Under the pieces are notes generated by a model. The model was not told the DNA's origin. It searched no databases and was given only the letters and a program-made list of their open reading frames with translations. A program made the position numbers and the translations under genes. Shown here in pieces: positions 44,432 through 53,486 of a stretch of DNA of 64,000 nt (positions are counted from its first letter, which is position 1; the number at the start of each line of letters is the position of its first letter). The stretch covers positions 1 through 64,000 of the forward strand of contig NZ_JACJKS010000010.1 of assembly GCF_016901695.1 (NCBI RefSeq). Reading direction: 5' to 3'. The stretch is from Mordavella massiliensis (GTDB taxonomy: Bacteria > Bacillota > Clostridia > Lachnospirales > Lachnospiraceae).

Positions 44432-46612
44432 TTATTTCTTCTTCGCCCCGGCCTGTTTTGCCGTCCCGGCCGCTTTCCCGCCGATCTTCGTGCGCATGAC
44501 GTACCACAGGGATCCTGTGATGCACACGGAGGAGTAAGCGCCGCACACAACGCCCACCATCAGGGGCAGGGCGAACTCGCGGATGGAGCTCACGCCCATG
44601 ACAAAGAGCACCGCAATGGTGATAAAGGTCGTCAGGGACGTGTAAATGCTCCTCGTCAGCGTCTGGGTGATACTCCTGTTCACAAGGTATGCCAGGTCCG
44701 TGTTCTTCGGCGCCAGCTTCAGCTCCTCGCGGATCCGGTCGAAGATGACGATCGTCGCGTTGATGGAGTAACCGAAGATGGTGAGGATGCAGGCGATAAA
44801 GGTATTGCCCACGGAGATCCGCGCCACCGCGTAGAAGAGCGCCACGATCAGCACATCGTGGAGCAGGGCCAGCACAGCGCTTGTGGCGAACCGGATATCC
44901 TTGAACCGGAACCAGATGTAGAGGAGCATGAGCACCGTGGCGATGGCCACCGCCACGACCGCATCCTGCCGCATCTCGCTGCTGACGGTAGAGCTGATGT
45001 TCTCAAAGGTGATGAGCGAGTCATCCACCTGGAAATTGTCCACAAGGGCCTGGTCCAGCGCCTCGCGGGTCTCCAGGTCAAGCGTCGTCGTCTTGAAGAT
45101 GATCTGGTCTGTCCCCTCTACCTTCTGGGCCTGCACGTTCTGATCCCCCGTCGCCTCCGTGACCACGGGGATGATCTGGGAATCGATCTCGTCGATCGTA
45201 TAATCCTCGTTAAATGTCACATTCGTGGAGGTGCCGCCCTGGAACTCCAGGCTGTAGTTCATAGCCCCGTTTCCGCGGGAGGCGTTGAAGCCTGCCACGC
45301 TGATGCCTGCCGCGATGATGACAAGGGAGATGGCAAAGAAAAGTCCCTTTCTCTCCACAAAGTGGAAGGGCTCCCTCTCCTTCCTCGGGCGGTAGTACAG
45401 CTTCTCGCTGCGGATGCCCACGGCGTAGAACGCATACACGATCATGCGGGTGATGACAAGCGCCGTAAACATGGACACAAGGATACCGATGGCCAGCGTC
45501 TGGGCGAAGCCCTTCACGCTGCCGCTGCCCCGGAACCAGAGCACGGCCGCCGCAATGAGGGTCGTCACATTGCCGTCCACGATGGCGGACATGGCCTTGT
45601 GGAAACCGGATTTCAGGGCGTTGCGCACGCTCTTGCCCTTCGTCATCTCCTCTTTCACGCGGGCAAAGATGATGACGTTGGCGTCCACCGCCATGCCGAT
45701 GCCCAGGATGATGCCCGCGATGCCCGGCAGGGTCAGCGTCACGTTAAATGCATTCAGGATCACCAGCACGATGCCCGTGTAGATGAGGAGGGCAAGGCTG
45801 GATGCGAGACCCGGGAGCAGGTACACAAAGCACATGAACACGAACACGAGGGCAAGGCCGACCGCGCCCGCCTGCACGCTGGTGGTGACTGCCTGCTCGC
45901 CAAGCTGGGCGCCCACCACATTGGAGCGGAGCTCCTCCAGCTCCAGGGACAGGCCGCCGATGCGGATGGTGGAGGCAAGGTTCTCCGCCTCCTCGTATGT
46001 AAAGTCGCCTGTGATGTAGGCCTGGCCGCCCGTGATGGCCTCGTTCACCACCGGGCTGCTGATAGTCTCCCCGTCATAGACGATGGCGATCTGGTTGCCC
46101 ACGTTGGCCTGTGTGGCCTCCGCGAACTTCTCTGTCCCTTCCTCCGTCAGGTCCAGCTCCACCGTGTACTCCGTGTTGCCCATATCGTCCTGGCCGCCTC
46201 TGGCGGAAGCCGTCTCCACGTCAGCGCCGGTGAGGACCGTCTCCCCGTCCATCGTCTGGAACGACAGGGAGCCCGGTTTGCCCAGCTCCTCCAGGATCGC
46301 GTTGGCGTCGGTGACGCCGGGGATCTCGATGTTGATCCGGTCGTCCCCCTCCTGGTAGACGGTGGCCTCCGTGCTGTACTGCTCTACACGCCTCTGGAGC
46401 TTGTAGATCGTATCGCTCATATCCTCGTCCGACGGGTTGTCGTCCTTCACCTGGTAGGTGATGCTCACGCCGCCGGCCAGGTCAAGGCCGAGCTTTATGT
46501 TTCTGGCCGCCCCGGTGCCCGTGGGGCCGAAGCCGACCGCGCAGGTAAACGCCAGCAAAATGATCAGCGCCGCTGTCACGACCAGGCTGACTATCCCTTT
46601 TTTCTTGTTCAT
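44432..46612 (-). CDS. secDF: Protein translocase subunits SecD and SecF, fused
   Basis: Membrane protein of 726 residues that uses proton motive force to help SecYEG export proteins. The SecD half (about 1-410) has LGLDLAGGVSITYQV and the six-helix block with GIAGIILGIGMAVDANVIIFARVKEE. The SecF half has SLEFQGGTSTNVTF and GYSINATIVIFDRIREE. SecD and SecF are joined without a stop, as in many Firmicutes. The SecD periplasmic loop is short. It starts 48 bp after scfB. Confidence 0.95.
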   Translation of the reverse strand: MNKKKGIVSLVVTAALIILLAFTCAVGFGPTGTGAARNIKLGLDLAGGVSITYQVKDDNPSDEDMSDTIYKLQRRVEQYSTEATVYQEGDDRINIEIPGVTDANAILEELGKPGSLSFQTMDGETVLTGADVETASARGGQDDMGNTEYTVELDLTEEGTEKFAEATQANVGNQIAIVYDGETISSPVVNEAITGGQAYITGDFTYEEAENLASTIRIGGLSLELEELRSNVVGAQLGEQAVTTSVQAGAVGLALVFVFMCFVYLLPGLASSLALLIYTGIVLVILNAFNVTLTLPGIAGIILGIGMAVDANVIIFARVKEEMTKGKSVRNALKSGFHKAMSAIVDGNVTTLIAAAVLWFRGSGSVKGFAQTLAIGILVSMFTALVITRMIVYAFYAVGIRSEKLYYRPRKEREPFHFVERKGLFFAISLVIIAAGISVAGFNASRGNGAMNYSLEFQGGTSTNVTFNEDYTIDEIDSQIIPVVTEATGDQNVQAQKVEGTDQIIFKTTTLDLETREALDQALVDNFQVDDSLITFENISSTVSSEMRQDAVVAVAIATVLMLLYIWFRFKDIRFATSAVLALLHDVLIVALFYAVARISVGNTFIACILTIFGYSINATIVIFDRIREELKLAPKNTDLAYLVNRSITQTLTRSIYTSLTTFITIAVLFVMGVSSIREFALPLMVGVVCGAYSSVCITGSLWYVMRTKIGGKAAGTAKQAGAKKK

Positions 46613-46660
46613 GGTTCTTCCATCCTCTTTTCTACTTCATTTTCTGTGGGGCAGACTCTC

Positions 46661-48073
46661 TTACGCCTGCTCCTCCCCGGCCGCCGCATCCGCCAGCGCC
46701 GCCTTCATCATGATCGCGCACTCTACGCGCTTGCGCTGCATCTCGCAGCCGATGTCGTAGGCGTCCTGGATCGTGCCGTGGAAATTGTAGGAGTTTGCCA
46801 TACAGCCGCCGCTGCAGTAGAACTTTGCAAAACAGTTCCTGCACTTCTCCTTCGTGTACACATTGCAGCCGCGGAATTCATCCGCGATCTCCGGGCGGGT
46901 GATGCCCTCGTCCACATTGCCCATGAGGAACTCCTCTTTCCCGACGAACTGGTGGCAGGGATACAGATCTCCCCAGGGCGTCACCGCCAGGTACTCCGTC
47001 CCGGAGCCGCAGCCGGAGAGCCGCTTGGACAGGCAGGGCCCGCCTTCCAGGTCGATCATGAAGTGGAAGAAATTGAAGCCCTTCCCCTCTTTCTCCCTCT
47101 CGAGCATGATCTTTGCCAGCCTGTCGTACTCCTCGCAGATCTTCGGGAGATCCTCCTCCCGGATGGCGTAGGGATCCGTCTCGTCCCCCACCACAGGCTC
47201 GATGGACATCTGTTTGAACCCGAGATCCGCAAAATGGAGCACATCGTTGGAAAAGTCCAGATTATTCCTTGTAAACGTGCCCCGCACGTAATACCGCTCC
47301 TGGTTCCGGCTGTCGGCCAGCTTCTGGAACTTGGGGACGATCAGGTCGTAGCTTCCCTTCCCGTTCCGGAACGGCCGCATCCTGTCGTTGATCTCCCTGC
47401 GCCCGTCCAGGCTGAGGACCACGTTGTCCATCTCCCTGTTGATAAAATCCTGGATCTCGTCGTTTAAGAGCACCCCGTTGGTCGTCACAGTAAAGCGGAA
47501 ATGCTTGTCGTGCAGCTTCTCCTGCTCCCGCCCGTAGGCTACCAGGTCTTTGACCACCTGCCAGTTCATGAGGGGCTCGCCGCCGAAGAAGTCCACCTCC
47601 AGGTTCCGCCTGTTCCCCGAGGAAGCGATGAGGAAGTCCAGCGCCTTCCTTCCCACCTCGTAGCTCATGAGCGCCCTGCGGCCGTGGTACTCGCCCTCCT
47701 CGGCAAAGCAGTACCTGCAGGCCAGGTTGCAGTCGTGGGCGATGTGGAGGCAGAGTGCCTTCACCACCGTCTTCCTCTCTTTGACCTGCGCAAGCACCGG
47801 CTCGTACACATCCTCTGTAAAGAGGCGGCCCTGCTGCGCCAGCTCGCAGATATCCTCCCATGCCTCCCGGATCTCCGACGCCTCGTAGCGGTCCTTTAAA
47901 GCCTCCACAAGCGCCTCCTCTGTCTGCGGATCCTCAAGCGTCGCCGGATCCGGCTCCTGCCCTTCCGTCAGCTTCGCGATGGCGTCGTAGCAGAGGTCGT
48001 CCACCACATGCACGGCGCCGCTGTTGACGTCCAGGACGATATTGTATCCATTGTTACGGTACTGATGTATCAC
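46661..48073 (-). CDS. scfB: SCIFF peptide maturase (radical SAM/SPASM)
   Basis: Radical SAM enzyme of 470 residues that forms thioether bonds in the SCIFF peptide. The start is GTG at 48073 with AAGGGG upstream. An N-terminal peptide-recognition region (about 1-100) is followed by CNLACRYC (Cys115, Cys119, Cys122), FFGGEPLMNW, and a C-terminal SPASM domain with CGSGTEYLAVTPWGDLYPCHQ and CRNCFAKFYCSGGC for two auxiliary [4Fe-4S] clusters. Its substrate gene scfA is 130 bp upstream. Confidence 0.95.
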   Translation of the reverse strand: MIHQYRNNGYNIVLDVNSGAVHVVDDLCYDAIAKLTEGQEPDPATLEDPQTEEALVEALKDRYEASEIREAWEDICELAQQGRLFTEDVYEPVLAQVKERKTVVKALCLHIAHDCNLACRYCFAEEGEYHGRRALMSYEVGRKALDFLIASSGNRRNLEVDFFGGEPLMNWQVVKDLVAYGREQEKLHDKHFRFTVTTNGVLLNDEIQDFINREMDNVVLSLDGRREINDRMRPFRNGKGSYDLIVPKFQKLADSRNQERYYVRGTFTRNNLDFSNDVLHFADLGFKQMSIEPVVGDETDPYAIREEDLPKICEEYDRLAKIMLEREKEGKGFNFFHFMIDLEGGPCLSKRLSGCGSGTEYLAVTPWGDLYPCHQFVGKEEFLMGNVDEGITRPEIADEFRGCNVYTKEKCRNCFAKFYCSGGCMANSYNFHGTIQDAYDIGCEMQRKRVECAIMMKAALADAAAGEEQA

Positions 48074-48152
48074 TTCAGATACCCCTTTCTCTTATCTTCT
48101 GATCCGCAGGCCCTGCCCCGGCAGCGGCCGCAGATACTTGTCAACGCAGAAA

Positions 48153-48171
48153 CAGCGGCCGAAAGCCGCTG
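48153..48171 (-). promoter_or_regulatory. Hairpin between scfA and scfB
   Basis: CAGCGGC (48171-48165 on the minus strand) pairs with GCCGCTG (48159-48153) around a 5-nt loop, followed by TTTC. It may reduce transcription into the maturase gene or stabilise the upstream message, giving more peptide than enzyme. A second CAGCGGCCG copy occurs near 48123. Confidence 0.5.
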
Positions 48172-48203
48172 CCCCCTTCTTAGTCCTGATTAAGACCGAT
48201 TGA

Positions 48204-48347
48204 CTATTTCTTCTGCTCGCAGGTCTGGTTTCCCACGGTGCAGGATGTCTTGCAAGCTGACTGGCAGGATGTCTGACATTCTCCGCAGCCGCCTTTTTTC
48301 ATCGTGTTCGTCAATGTCTGTGTGTTCAGTGTCTTCACATGTTTCAT
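48204..48347 (-). CDS. scfA: SCIFF ranthipeptide precursor
   Basis: Ribosomal peptide of 47 residues with six Cys (21, 24, 28, 32, 36, 43) in the C-terminal half: CGECQTSCQSACKTSCTVGN. The leader half reads MKHVKTLNTQTLTNTMKKGG. This matches the SCIFF (six cysteines in forty-five residues) family, whose Cys are cross-linked by ScfB. Start 48347 has AAGGAGGGTG upstream; the frame is open another 16 codons but without a start signal. The function of the mature peptide is not settled; links to quorum-like signalling have been proposed for ranthipeptides. Confidence 0.95.
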   Translation of the reverse strand: MKHVKTLNTQTLTNTMKKGGCGECQTSCQSACKTSCTVGNQTCEQKK

Positions 48348-48422
48348 TCCAGTACACCCTCCTTCGCATCTTTGACTTATGATATTATAGCACAAGGCCT
48401 CCTGTTTTGGAAGTACTTTTTA

Positions 48423-48785
48423 TCAGGAGATCATCCCCCCCACCATGCCGCCCCCGGCGCAGAGCACAAAGGTCGTGAGCAGGTGGACGCCGCTGCCGTC
48501 CAGCGTGCGGTACACCCCCAGGGTGATGAGAAGGAGGAGCGCAAAATAGAGGACGCCCGTGGCAAGCCCCCACAGGAACCGCCGGGACTTAGCCATCTTC
48601 CCGGCGGCCAGCCCCCCGGTCAGCGTGGCCGTCAGGTACACCGCCACGATCCCCGCCGACACCTCCTTTTCGCCCAGCTGCATCTTATAGAGAAGAAGGG
48701 CCAGAAGAAGCAGCAGGACCCCTGTCACCACGTAGGACAGAAGCAGCGCCTTCAGCACCCGGATGATCGTTTTATCCACACTCAT
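48423..48785 (-). CDS. TIGR04086-type small membrane protein
   Basis: Membrane protein of 120 residues with four predicted helices (about 12-33, 43-64, 70-90 and 100-118), Gly-rich in the second (GGLAAGKMAKSRRFLWGLATG). This pattern, and its place beside scfA/scfB/secDF, fit the TIGR04086 family of Clostridia, whose role is unknown. Confidence 0.8.
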   Translation of the reverse strand: MSVDKTIIRVLKALLLSYVVTGVLLLLLALLLYKMQLGEKEVSAGIVAVYLTATLTGGLAAGKMAKSRRFLWGLATGVLYFALLLLITLGVYRTLDGSGVHLLTTFVLCAGGGMVGGMIS

Positions 48786-48865
48786 AGTTCATTCTCCTTG
48801 TCCGGTTCATTTCTATCTAATGGATATGAGACATCCGGACAGATTATGAATCCCGCCTCTTCTTT

Positions 48866-49414
48866 TTACTGCTCCATCTGCCTGCCCAGGAAACCGGCCG
48901 CGCAGGAGGCGAGCTTGTGCTCTGTCTCGCCGAGCCTTCCCTTCTCCTCCCTCCCAAGGATCATGACGCCGCCGATCACATCCCCCTCGCAGAGGATGGG
49001 GCAGATGACCTGCTGGGTGCAGCCGTCGTCCTTCTCCCCGGTGACGCGGACAAACTTCTTCTCCCCCTCCGCGGCCACGATGTCCTTCCTCCCCTCCAGC
49101 GCCTTCTCCAGGGCAGGGTCGATGTACTTCTCCTGGAACTCCCGGCGCCCTGTGCCTGCGGCCGCCACGATCTGATCCATGTCGCAGATGCACACAAGGT
49201 ACCCGGCCGCCTGGGCCAGGCTGTCCGCATACTGTCTGGCAAAGGCGGACAGTTCCCCGATGGGCGAGTATTTCTTCAGGATGATCTCCCCCTCCCGGTC
49301 CGTGAAGATCTCCAGTGGATCCCCCTCCCGGATCCGAAGCGTCCTTCGTATCTCTTTGGGGATCACGACCCGCCCCAGGTCGTCGATCCGTCTGACTATC
49401 CCTGTCGCTTTCAT
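48866..49414 (-). CDS. spoVT: Stage V sporulation protein T (AbrB-type regulator)
   Basis: Sporulation regulator of 182 residues. The N-terminal swapped-hairpin DNA-binding domain has MKATGIVRRIDDLGRVVIPKEIRRTLRIREGDPLEIF; residues 55-180 are a GAF-like domain. Start 49414 is preceded by GGAGGATTTTTTT. In Bacillus it tunes forespore genes under sigma-G, and a sigma-G-like promoter is visible upstream here. It marks the organism as a likely spore-former. Confidence 0.93.
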   Translation of the reverse strand: MKATGIVRRIDDLGRVVIPKEIRRTLRIREGDPLEIFTDREGEIILKKYSPIGELSAFARQYADSLAQAAGYLVCICDMDQIVAAAGTGRREFQEKYIDPALEKALEGRKDIVAAEGEKKFVRVTGEKDDGCTQQVICPILCEGDVIGGVMILGREEKGRLGETEHKLASCAAGFLGRQMEQ

Positions 49415-49455
49415 AAAAAAATCCTCCATCTTACTGTACTTTCCTTAACTGGGAA

Positions 49456-49484
49456 TAGTATCTGTAGATGAAGGATTTTTATAC
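49456..49484 (-). promoter_or_regulatory. Possible sigma-G promoter of spoVT
   Basis: Minus-strand GTATA (49484-49480), 17-bp spacer, GATACTA (49462-49456). This is one base from the forespore -10 consensus CATACTA, with a -35 matching GHATR. The start codon is about 40 bp downstream. Confidence 0.45.
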
Positions 49485-49504
49485 TTCTTTCCGGCACGCG
49501 GCCG

Positions 49505-50041
49505 TCACATCCGGAACATCCGCCCCCGGATCCCCGGCCAGATCCGCGCCTGCACATACTCGTAGGCGTGGTCGTAGATCCACAGGGCCGCCTGCCCCGC
49601 CAGGAGCACGCCGGCCAGCAGGAGCGCCGAAATCCGCCTGGAAAAGAGGATTTCCTGAAACAGCAGCACAGCCGGGATGTACATGGCGTTAAAGATCAGG
49701 TACTTGAAGCACCAGAACACGCCCCTTCCCTGCCATCTGCCCGGGCGCCGCGCCAGCAGGCGCCACACCCCCTCCACGGCAAGAATGTAGAGCGCCATCC
49801 CCGCGAAGGAGATCACATAGAACTTGTTCGGCGCCAGGAGGAATCCCAGGATGACAGCCGCCAGATAAAAGGCAAGCCCCGTCTTCATCCCCATCTCCCG
49901 GATGACGATCCCCTCGAAAAAGGAGGCGCACGCCAGGAGGAACAGGGTGCTCGATTCAAAGACGCTGCCAAGCGCCATAAACAGGACGCACAGCGCCAGC
50001 ATAAGGCCCCCGAAGGCCATTTTCCTCGCATTTACATGCAT
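49505..50041 (-). CDS. Integral membrane protein of unknown function
   Basis: Protein of 178 residues with five or six membrane segments (for example [41 protein letters not shown] and [21 protein letters not shown]) and a basic C-terminal end. The start at 50041 overlaps the DnaJ-domain gene by 10 bp and uses the GGGAGGGG coded inside it. The overall shape resembles small substrate-binding membrane components such as ECF S proteins, but I see no diagnostic motif and do not assign a function. Confidence 0.75.
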   Translation of the reverse strand: MHVNARKMAFGGLMLALCVLFMALGSVFESSTLFLLACASFFEGIVIREMGMKTGLAFYLAAVILGFLLAPNKFYVISFAGMALYILAVEGVWRLLARRPGRWQGRGVFWCFKYLIFNAMYIPAVLLFQEILFSRRISALLLAGVLLAGQAALWIYDHAYEYVQARIWPGIRGRMFRM

Positions 50042-50700
50042 GAGCAAAGATCCCCTCCCATACACTCACAGCACTGGTCCGCGATAAAGAGGTCGCAGCA
50101 CATGTTTCCCGTCCCGCAGGTGCTGCCGCCGCCGGCGTAGCCGCCCCCGTAAGGGTTGTTCTGGTAGCGCCGGCTGTTGAACTCGATCTGGTTCAGCAGC
50201 TGCCGGTACTGGACGTTGTTCGGTTCCATATTGACCGCCGTGGCCGCCTGGTCCCTGGCCAGCACATTGTTCCCCAGGCCCGCGTTGGCGAACGCGCTCG
50301 CGTAGTACCACATGGACGTGCGGTTCTGCATGCGGTTCAGCACATTCAACGCCTCCTGGTAGCGGCGGTTGTTGATAAAGTTGATGGCCGCCTGCATCTC
50401 CACATCCTCGCTGCCGGAGGAGGAAGCCTGCCCGCCGCCCTGGTAGCCGTATCCGTAGCCCCCTGCCCGGGATCCCCCGTAGGAACCGCCGTAGGAGCCG
50501 CCTCCCGACGACCGCTGCCGCATGATCTCATCGTAGGCTTCCTGGATCTCCTTAAACTTCTCTTCAGCCAGGTCTGCCAGCGGATTGTCCACATTGGCAT
50601 CCGGATGATACTTCCGGCTCAGCTCCCGGTAGGCCTTCTTGACTTCATCATCTGACGCGCTCTGGGGAACACCCAGCACATCATAGGGATTCTTGCTCAT
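50032..50700 (-). CDS. DnaJ-domain protein with Gly/Tyr linker and Cys-rich tail
   Basis: Protein of 222 residues. A J domain (3-65) has intact HPD (KYHPDANVD), so it should stimulate a DnaK. A Gly/Ser/Tyr-rich linker follows (about 66-95, [19 protein letters not shown]). Residues 98-165 form a TPR-like helical pair ([21 protein letters not shown]). The end is cysteine-rich: [11 protein letters not shown] then [13 protein letters not shown], eight Cys that may bind metal. It overlaps the DUF5685-like gene upstream by 20 bp and the membrane-protein gene downstream by 10 bp, forming a three-gene unit. Its chaperone client is unknown. Confidence 0.9.
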   Translation of the reverse strand: MSKNPYDVLGVPQSASDDEVKKAYRELSRKYHPDANVDNPLADLAEEKFKEIQEAYDEIMRQRSSGGGSYGGSYGGSRAGGYGYGYQGGGQASSSGSEDVEMQAAINFINNRRYQEALNVLNRMQNRTSMWYYASAFANAGLGNNVLARDQAATAVNMEPNNVQYRQLLNQIEFNSRRYQNNPYGGGYAGGGSTCGTGNMCCDLFIADQCCECMGGDLCSCM

Positions 50701-51535
50701 TTTTATCTCTTTCCTCCTGTTTCTTCTTCTGTATGAGACGGTAGCGGTTCCACACGCCGTCGTACAGAATATTTCTCAGTATCTCTATATCCTGCAGGCA
50801 GGGGAGCTGTTCAAACGCCCCGCTGCACTCCCCAATCATCATGCAGAGAATGTCGCCTGCCTTCTTCTCATAGTCTGTCTGTGTATATAAGTTGCGCAGC
50901 GGATTGTAGCGCCCCTTCGCAAGGTCCTCCTCCAGATCGTCGTAGGCGTCCATGATGTAGATGAACTTTCCAAGGAAGAAACCCATCCGGCGCAGCGTCT
51001 GCTCCCACGCGTCCTTCCTCCAGACGAACAGCTCCTCCATGAGCCGCCCGAAGCATCCGGCCGTCCGGTCTATATCCGTGCTCTTCTCCCGCTCCAGGCG
51101 GGCCAGCTCGCCAAGCGCCGCCTCAAAGACCCTGCTCTGGCGCCTGTACTTCTGTGCGATGCGCTCCGCCTTCCTGCGGATGACGCCCCCGGCTGCCAGG
51201 CTGGAAATCTTTCTGTCATCCTTCCAGTCGTCCTTCAGATGGTGCCAGGCAAGCAGAAGATTCATATCCGCCGCGTACGCTGTGACCTCGCTTCGCACCA
51301 TGCGCTGCCGCTTCACCGGATGCACTCTGCACCTGTGCGCCTCCTCCCGGATGGGGGTCTCGTAGAGAGAGGTGAGCACAAGGACGAGGAACGTCATATC
51401 GTAGGTCAGGGTCATCTGGCCGCCCAGGCCGTACCGCTCCCGCAGCTCCTCGCAGAGCCCGCAGTAGTATGCCTTGTATTTTTCAAAATCCTTCACCTTC
51501 AGTTCCGGCTTGCAAATGGTAACATATCCGAACAT
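50681..51535 (-). CDS. DUF5685-like helical protein
   Basis: Soluble, largely helical protein of 284 residues starting at 51535 ([17 protein letters not shown]), preceded by GGAGAGAGAT. An early [12 protein letters not shown] segment, [12 protein letters not shown] and [18 protein letters not shown] stand out; the acidic Asp-rich helices recall prenyl-synthase-like metal sites. I recognise it as resembling the DUF5685 family, function unknown. The frame stays open 75 codons further upstream without a good start. It is linked by overlap to the DnaJ-domain gene, an association that suggests a joint role. Confidence 0.75.
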   Translation of the reverse strand: MFGYVTICKPELKVKDFEKYKAYYCGLCEELRERYGLGGQMTLTYDMTFLVLVLTSLYETPIREEAHRCRVHPVKRQRMVRSEVTAYAADMNLLLAWHHLKDDWKDDRKISSLAAGGVIRRKAERIAQKYRRQSRVFEAALGELARLEREKSTDIDRTAGCFGRLMEELFVWRKDAWEQTLRRMGFFLGKFIYIMDAYDDLEEDLAKGRYNPLRNLYTQTDYEKKAGDILCMMIGECSGAFEQLPCLQDIEILRNILYDGVWNRYRLIQKKKQEERDKNEQESL

Positions 51536-51760
51536 ATCTCTCTCCGACTGTGCGCGCCTGTGGACGCACCTGTCAGTTATTGTAACAGATTTGCCGCCGT
51601 CCTGCATTAGTTTATTCCAGATTTCACAAAAAATTCCCATCCTGCGCCCTGCAAAATCTGTCTGGAAATCTGTTTTTTGGATATCGGCCTTTCCTTTTGC
51701 CCGGCTCTTAGCTATAATAAAGAAGGAATTTTTATCAAACAACAGTGGGAGGAATATCAT

Positions 51761-52204
51761 ATGAGCAAGATCGATGAAGTGAGAAGCGCCATGGTGCAGG
51801 CCATGAAAGCCGGCGACAAGCAGACGAAGGAGACACTGTCCATGCTCCTGTCCGCCCTCAAGAACAAGGCCATCGACAAGCGGGCCGATCTGACAGAGGA
51901 GGAGGAGACGCAGGTCATCTTAAAGGAGATCAAGCAGACAAAAGAGACGCTGGAGATGACGCCGGCGGACCGCACAGACATCATAGAGGAGTGCAACCAC
52001 CGCCTGTCCGTCCTGGAGCAGTACGCGCCGCAGATGATGGACGAAGCGCAGATCCAGAGCATCATAGACGCCACGCTGGCGGAGCTTGGCATCGATGCTC
52101 CCACCCCGAAGGACAAGGGCCGCATCATGAAGACGCTGATGCCGAAGGTAAAGGGAAAAGCCGACGGCAAGCTGGTCAGCGACCTGGTGGGGAAATTATT
52201 CTAA
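51761..52204 (+). CDS. yqeY: GatB/YqeY-domain protein
   Basis: Cytosolic protein of 147 residues. The N-terminal half (MSKIDEVRSAMVQAMKAGDKQTKETLSMLLSAL) and the C-terminal YqeY/GatB tail domain (APTPKDKGRIMKTLMPKVKGKADGKLVSDLV) are clear. It resembles the tRNA-binding tail of the amidotransferase GatB, but its own function is not defined. A TATAAT at 51713-51718 and a GGGAGG site lie upstream. It marks the right end of the GC-rich region before the AT-rich island. Confidence 0.92.
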   Translation: MSKIDEVRSAMVQAMKAGDKQTKETLSMLLSALKNKAIDKRADLTEEEETQVILKEIKQTKETLEMTPADRTDIIEECNHRLSVLEQYAPQMMDEAQIQSIIDATLAELGIDAPTPKDKGRIMKTLMPKVKGKADGKLVSDLVGKLF

Positions 52205-52218
52205 GCAGCATAATATAA

Positions 52219-52272
52219 GAGTACCGTCAAGACACCCGACAGGATGTATAAAAACGGTACTCTTTCTTTTTC
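52219..52272 (+). terminator. Intrinsic terminator of yqeY
   Basis: Stem GAGTACCGT (52219-52227) / ACGGTACTC (52254-52262) with a 26-nt loop, followed by TTTCTTTTT (52263-52271). It also sits at the boundary of the AT-rich island. Confidence 0.75.
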
Positions 52273-52277
52273 CTATA

Positions 52278-53486
52278 TTAAAGCCGATTCTGGGGCAGAT
52301 AAAATGTCAGGAGAAAACGACTAATTACCCTTATGGCAGGTTCCAACATATTCTCATCCGCGTAGAATCTGGGGTTATGAAGAGGGAATTTCGGACTGTT
52401 CTCCTTCCCTCCCACCCCCGAAAACAGAAAAAAAGCTGGAACTCTGTCAGATATTTCTGCAAAATCTTCCCCTCCCATAAATACCCAGGGATCTGTTTCA
52501 AGAGCATCTGATCCCAGTTCTCTACAGATAATCCTTTTCATTCTCTCCGCCATATCCGGATGATTATATACAGAATTCATAGACGTTCTAAATGAAATAT
52601 CAACTTTTACCCCAAAAAACCTTTCCGCTTCTGCGCACACATCCATCAAATCGGTTCTGATCATCTCTGTCTTATCACTTGAAAAAGTGCGTACTGTTCC
52701 TGCCATCTGACATGTCTCCGGAATAACATTCTGCACTTCCCCTCCATGGAACATTGTCACTGATATTACCGCCCGCTTCTTTCTATATATTTCTCCCAAC
52801 CGGCTAATCTTTCCGTAAATATAGTGGCCAGCCTTAATCGGATCTATACATTGTTCCGGACAGGAAGCATGTCCACCTTTTCCTGTTATCGTAATTTCAA
52901 ACCAGGATGGCGAAGAAGTGACACCGCCGCTTAAAGCAAAAAAGTGGCCGGCTTCTACATCCGGCGTAACATGCATACCAATCGCCGCATCCACCTGGGG
53001 ATTTTCTAATACCCCCGCCTCTATCATCTGTTTTGCTCCTCCTGGTTGACGTTCTTCACAGGGCTGGAACATAAATCTGACACTTCCATGCAGTCTGTCT
53101 CTAAAATGGTGTATGACTCTGGCCGTCCCCACAGCACAAGCCATGTGGAGATCATGTCCACAGGCATGCATTACTCCTTCATTCCGGGATGCAAAGGAAA
53201 GCCCTGTTTCCTCTTTTATAGGGAGTCCGTCCATGTCTGTGCGATACAAAAGAACAGGGCCCTCATATTTCCCCTTTATTGTGGCAACAATACCTGTGTG
53301 ATGCATTTTCTCTGTGTTCAGCCCAATTTTCCGCAACTCTGACTCAACACGCTCCGAAGTTTTGTATTCTTCCAGTCCAAGTTCCGGGTATTGGTGAAAT
53401 TCCCTGCGCAGATCTACAACTTCTTTTAAAATTGATTTTATATATGCTTCCACCCTTTCACACTTCCTCTCCGTACCCAGACTCAT
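52278..53486 (-). CDS. M20-family amidohydrolase (N-acyl-amino-acid type)
   Basis: Zinc hydrolase of 402 residues in the M20D/HipO group: LRREFHQYPELGLEE at the N terminus, HACGHDLHMACAVG (metal-binding His and Asp), MFQPCEERQPGG (catalytic Glu pair region), and GGEDFAEISDRVPAFFLF near the C terminus. It would deacylate N-acyl amino acids such as N-acetyl-cysteine conjugates. The first 29 bp overlap the lyase gene upstream. Its base composition is AT-richer than flanking housekeeping genes. Confidence 0.88.
   Translation of the reverse strand: MSLGTERKCERVEAYIKSILKEVVDLRREFHQYPELGLEEYKTSERVESELRKIGLNTEKMHHTGIVATIKGKYEGPVLLYRTDMDGLPIKEETGLSFASRNEGVMHACGHDLHMACAVGTARVIHHFRDRLHGSVRFMFQPCEERQPGGAKQMIEAGVLENPQVDAAIGMHVTPDVEAGHFFALSGGVTSSPSWFEITITGKGGHASCPEQCIDPIKAGHYIYGKISRLGEIYRKKRAVISVTMFHGGEVQNVIPETCQMAGTVRTFSSDKTEMIRTDLMDVCAEAERFFGVKVDISFRTSMNSVYNHPDMAERMKRIICRELGSDALETDPWVFMGGEDFAEISDRVPAFFLFSGVGGKENSPKFPLHNPRFYADENMLEPAIRVISRFLLTFYLPQNRL

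Noticed and set aside
44399-47467. A 1022-codon open frame on the plus strand
   Set aside because: It is antisense to secDF and scfB, which have clear families and start sites. High GC at third positions keeps the opposite frame open; its translation is His/Arg/Leu-rich without any domain.
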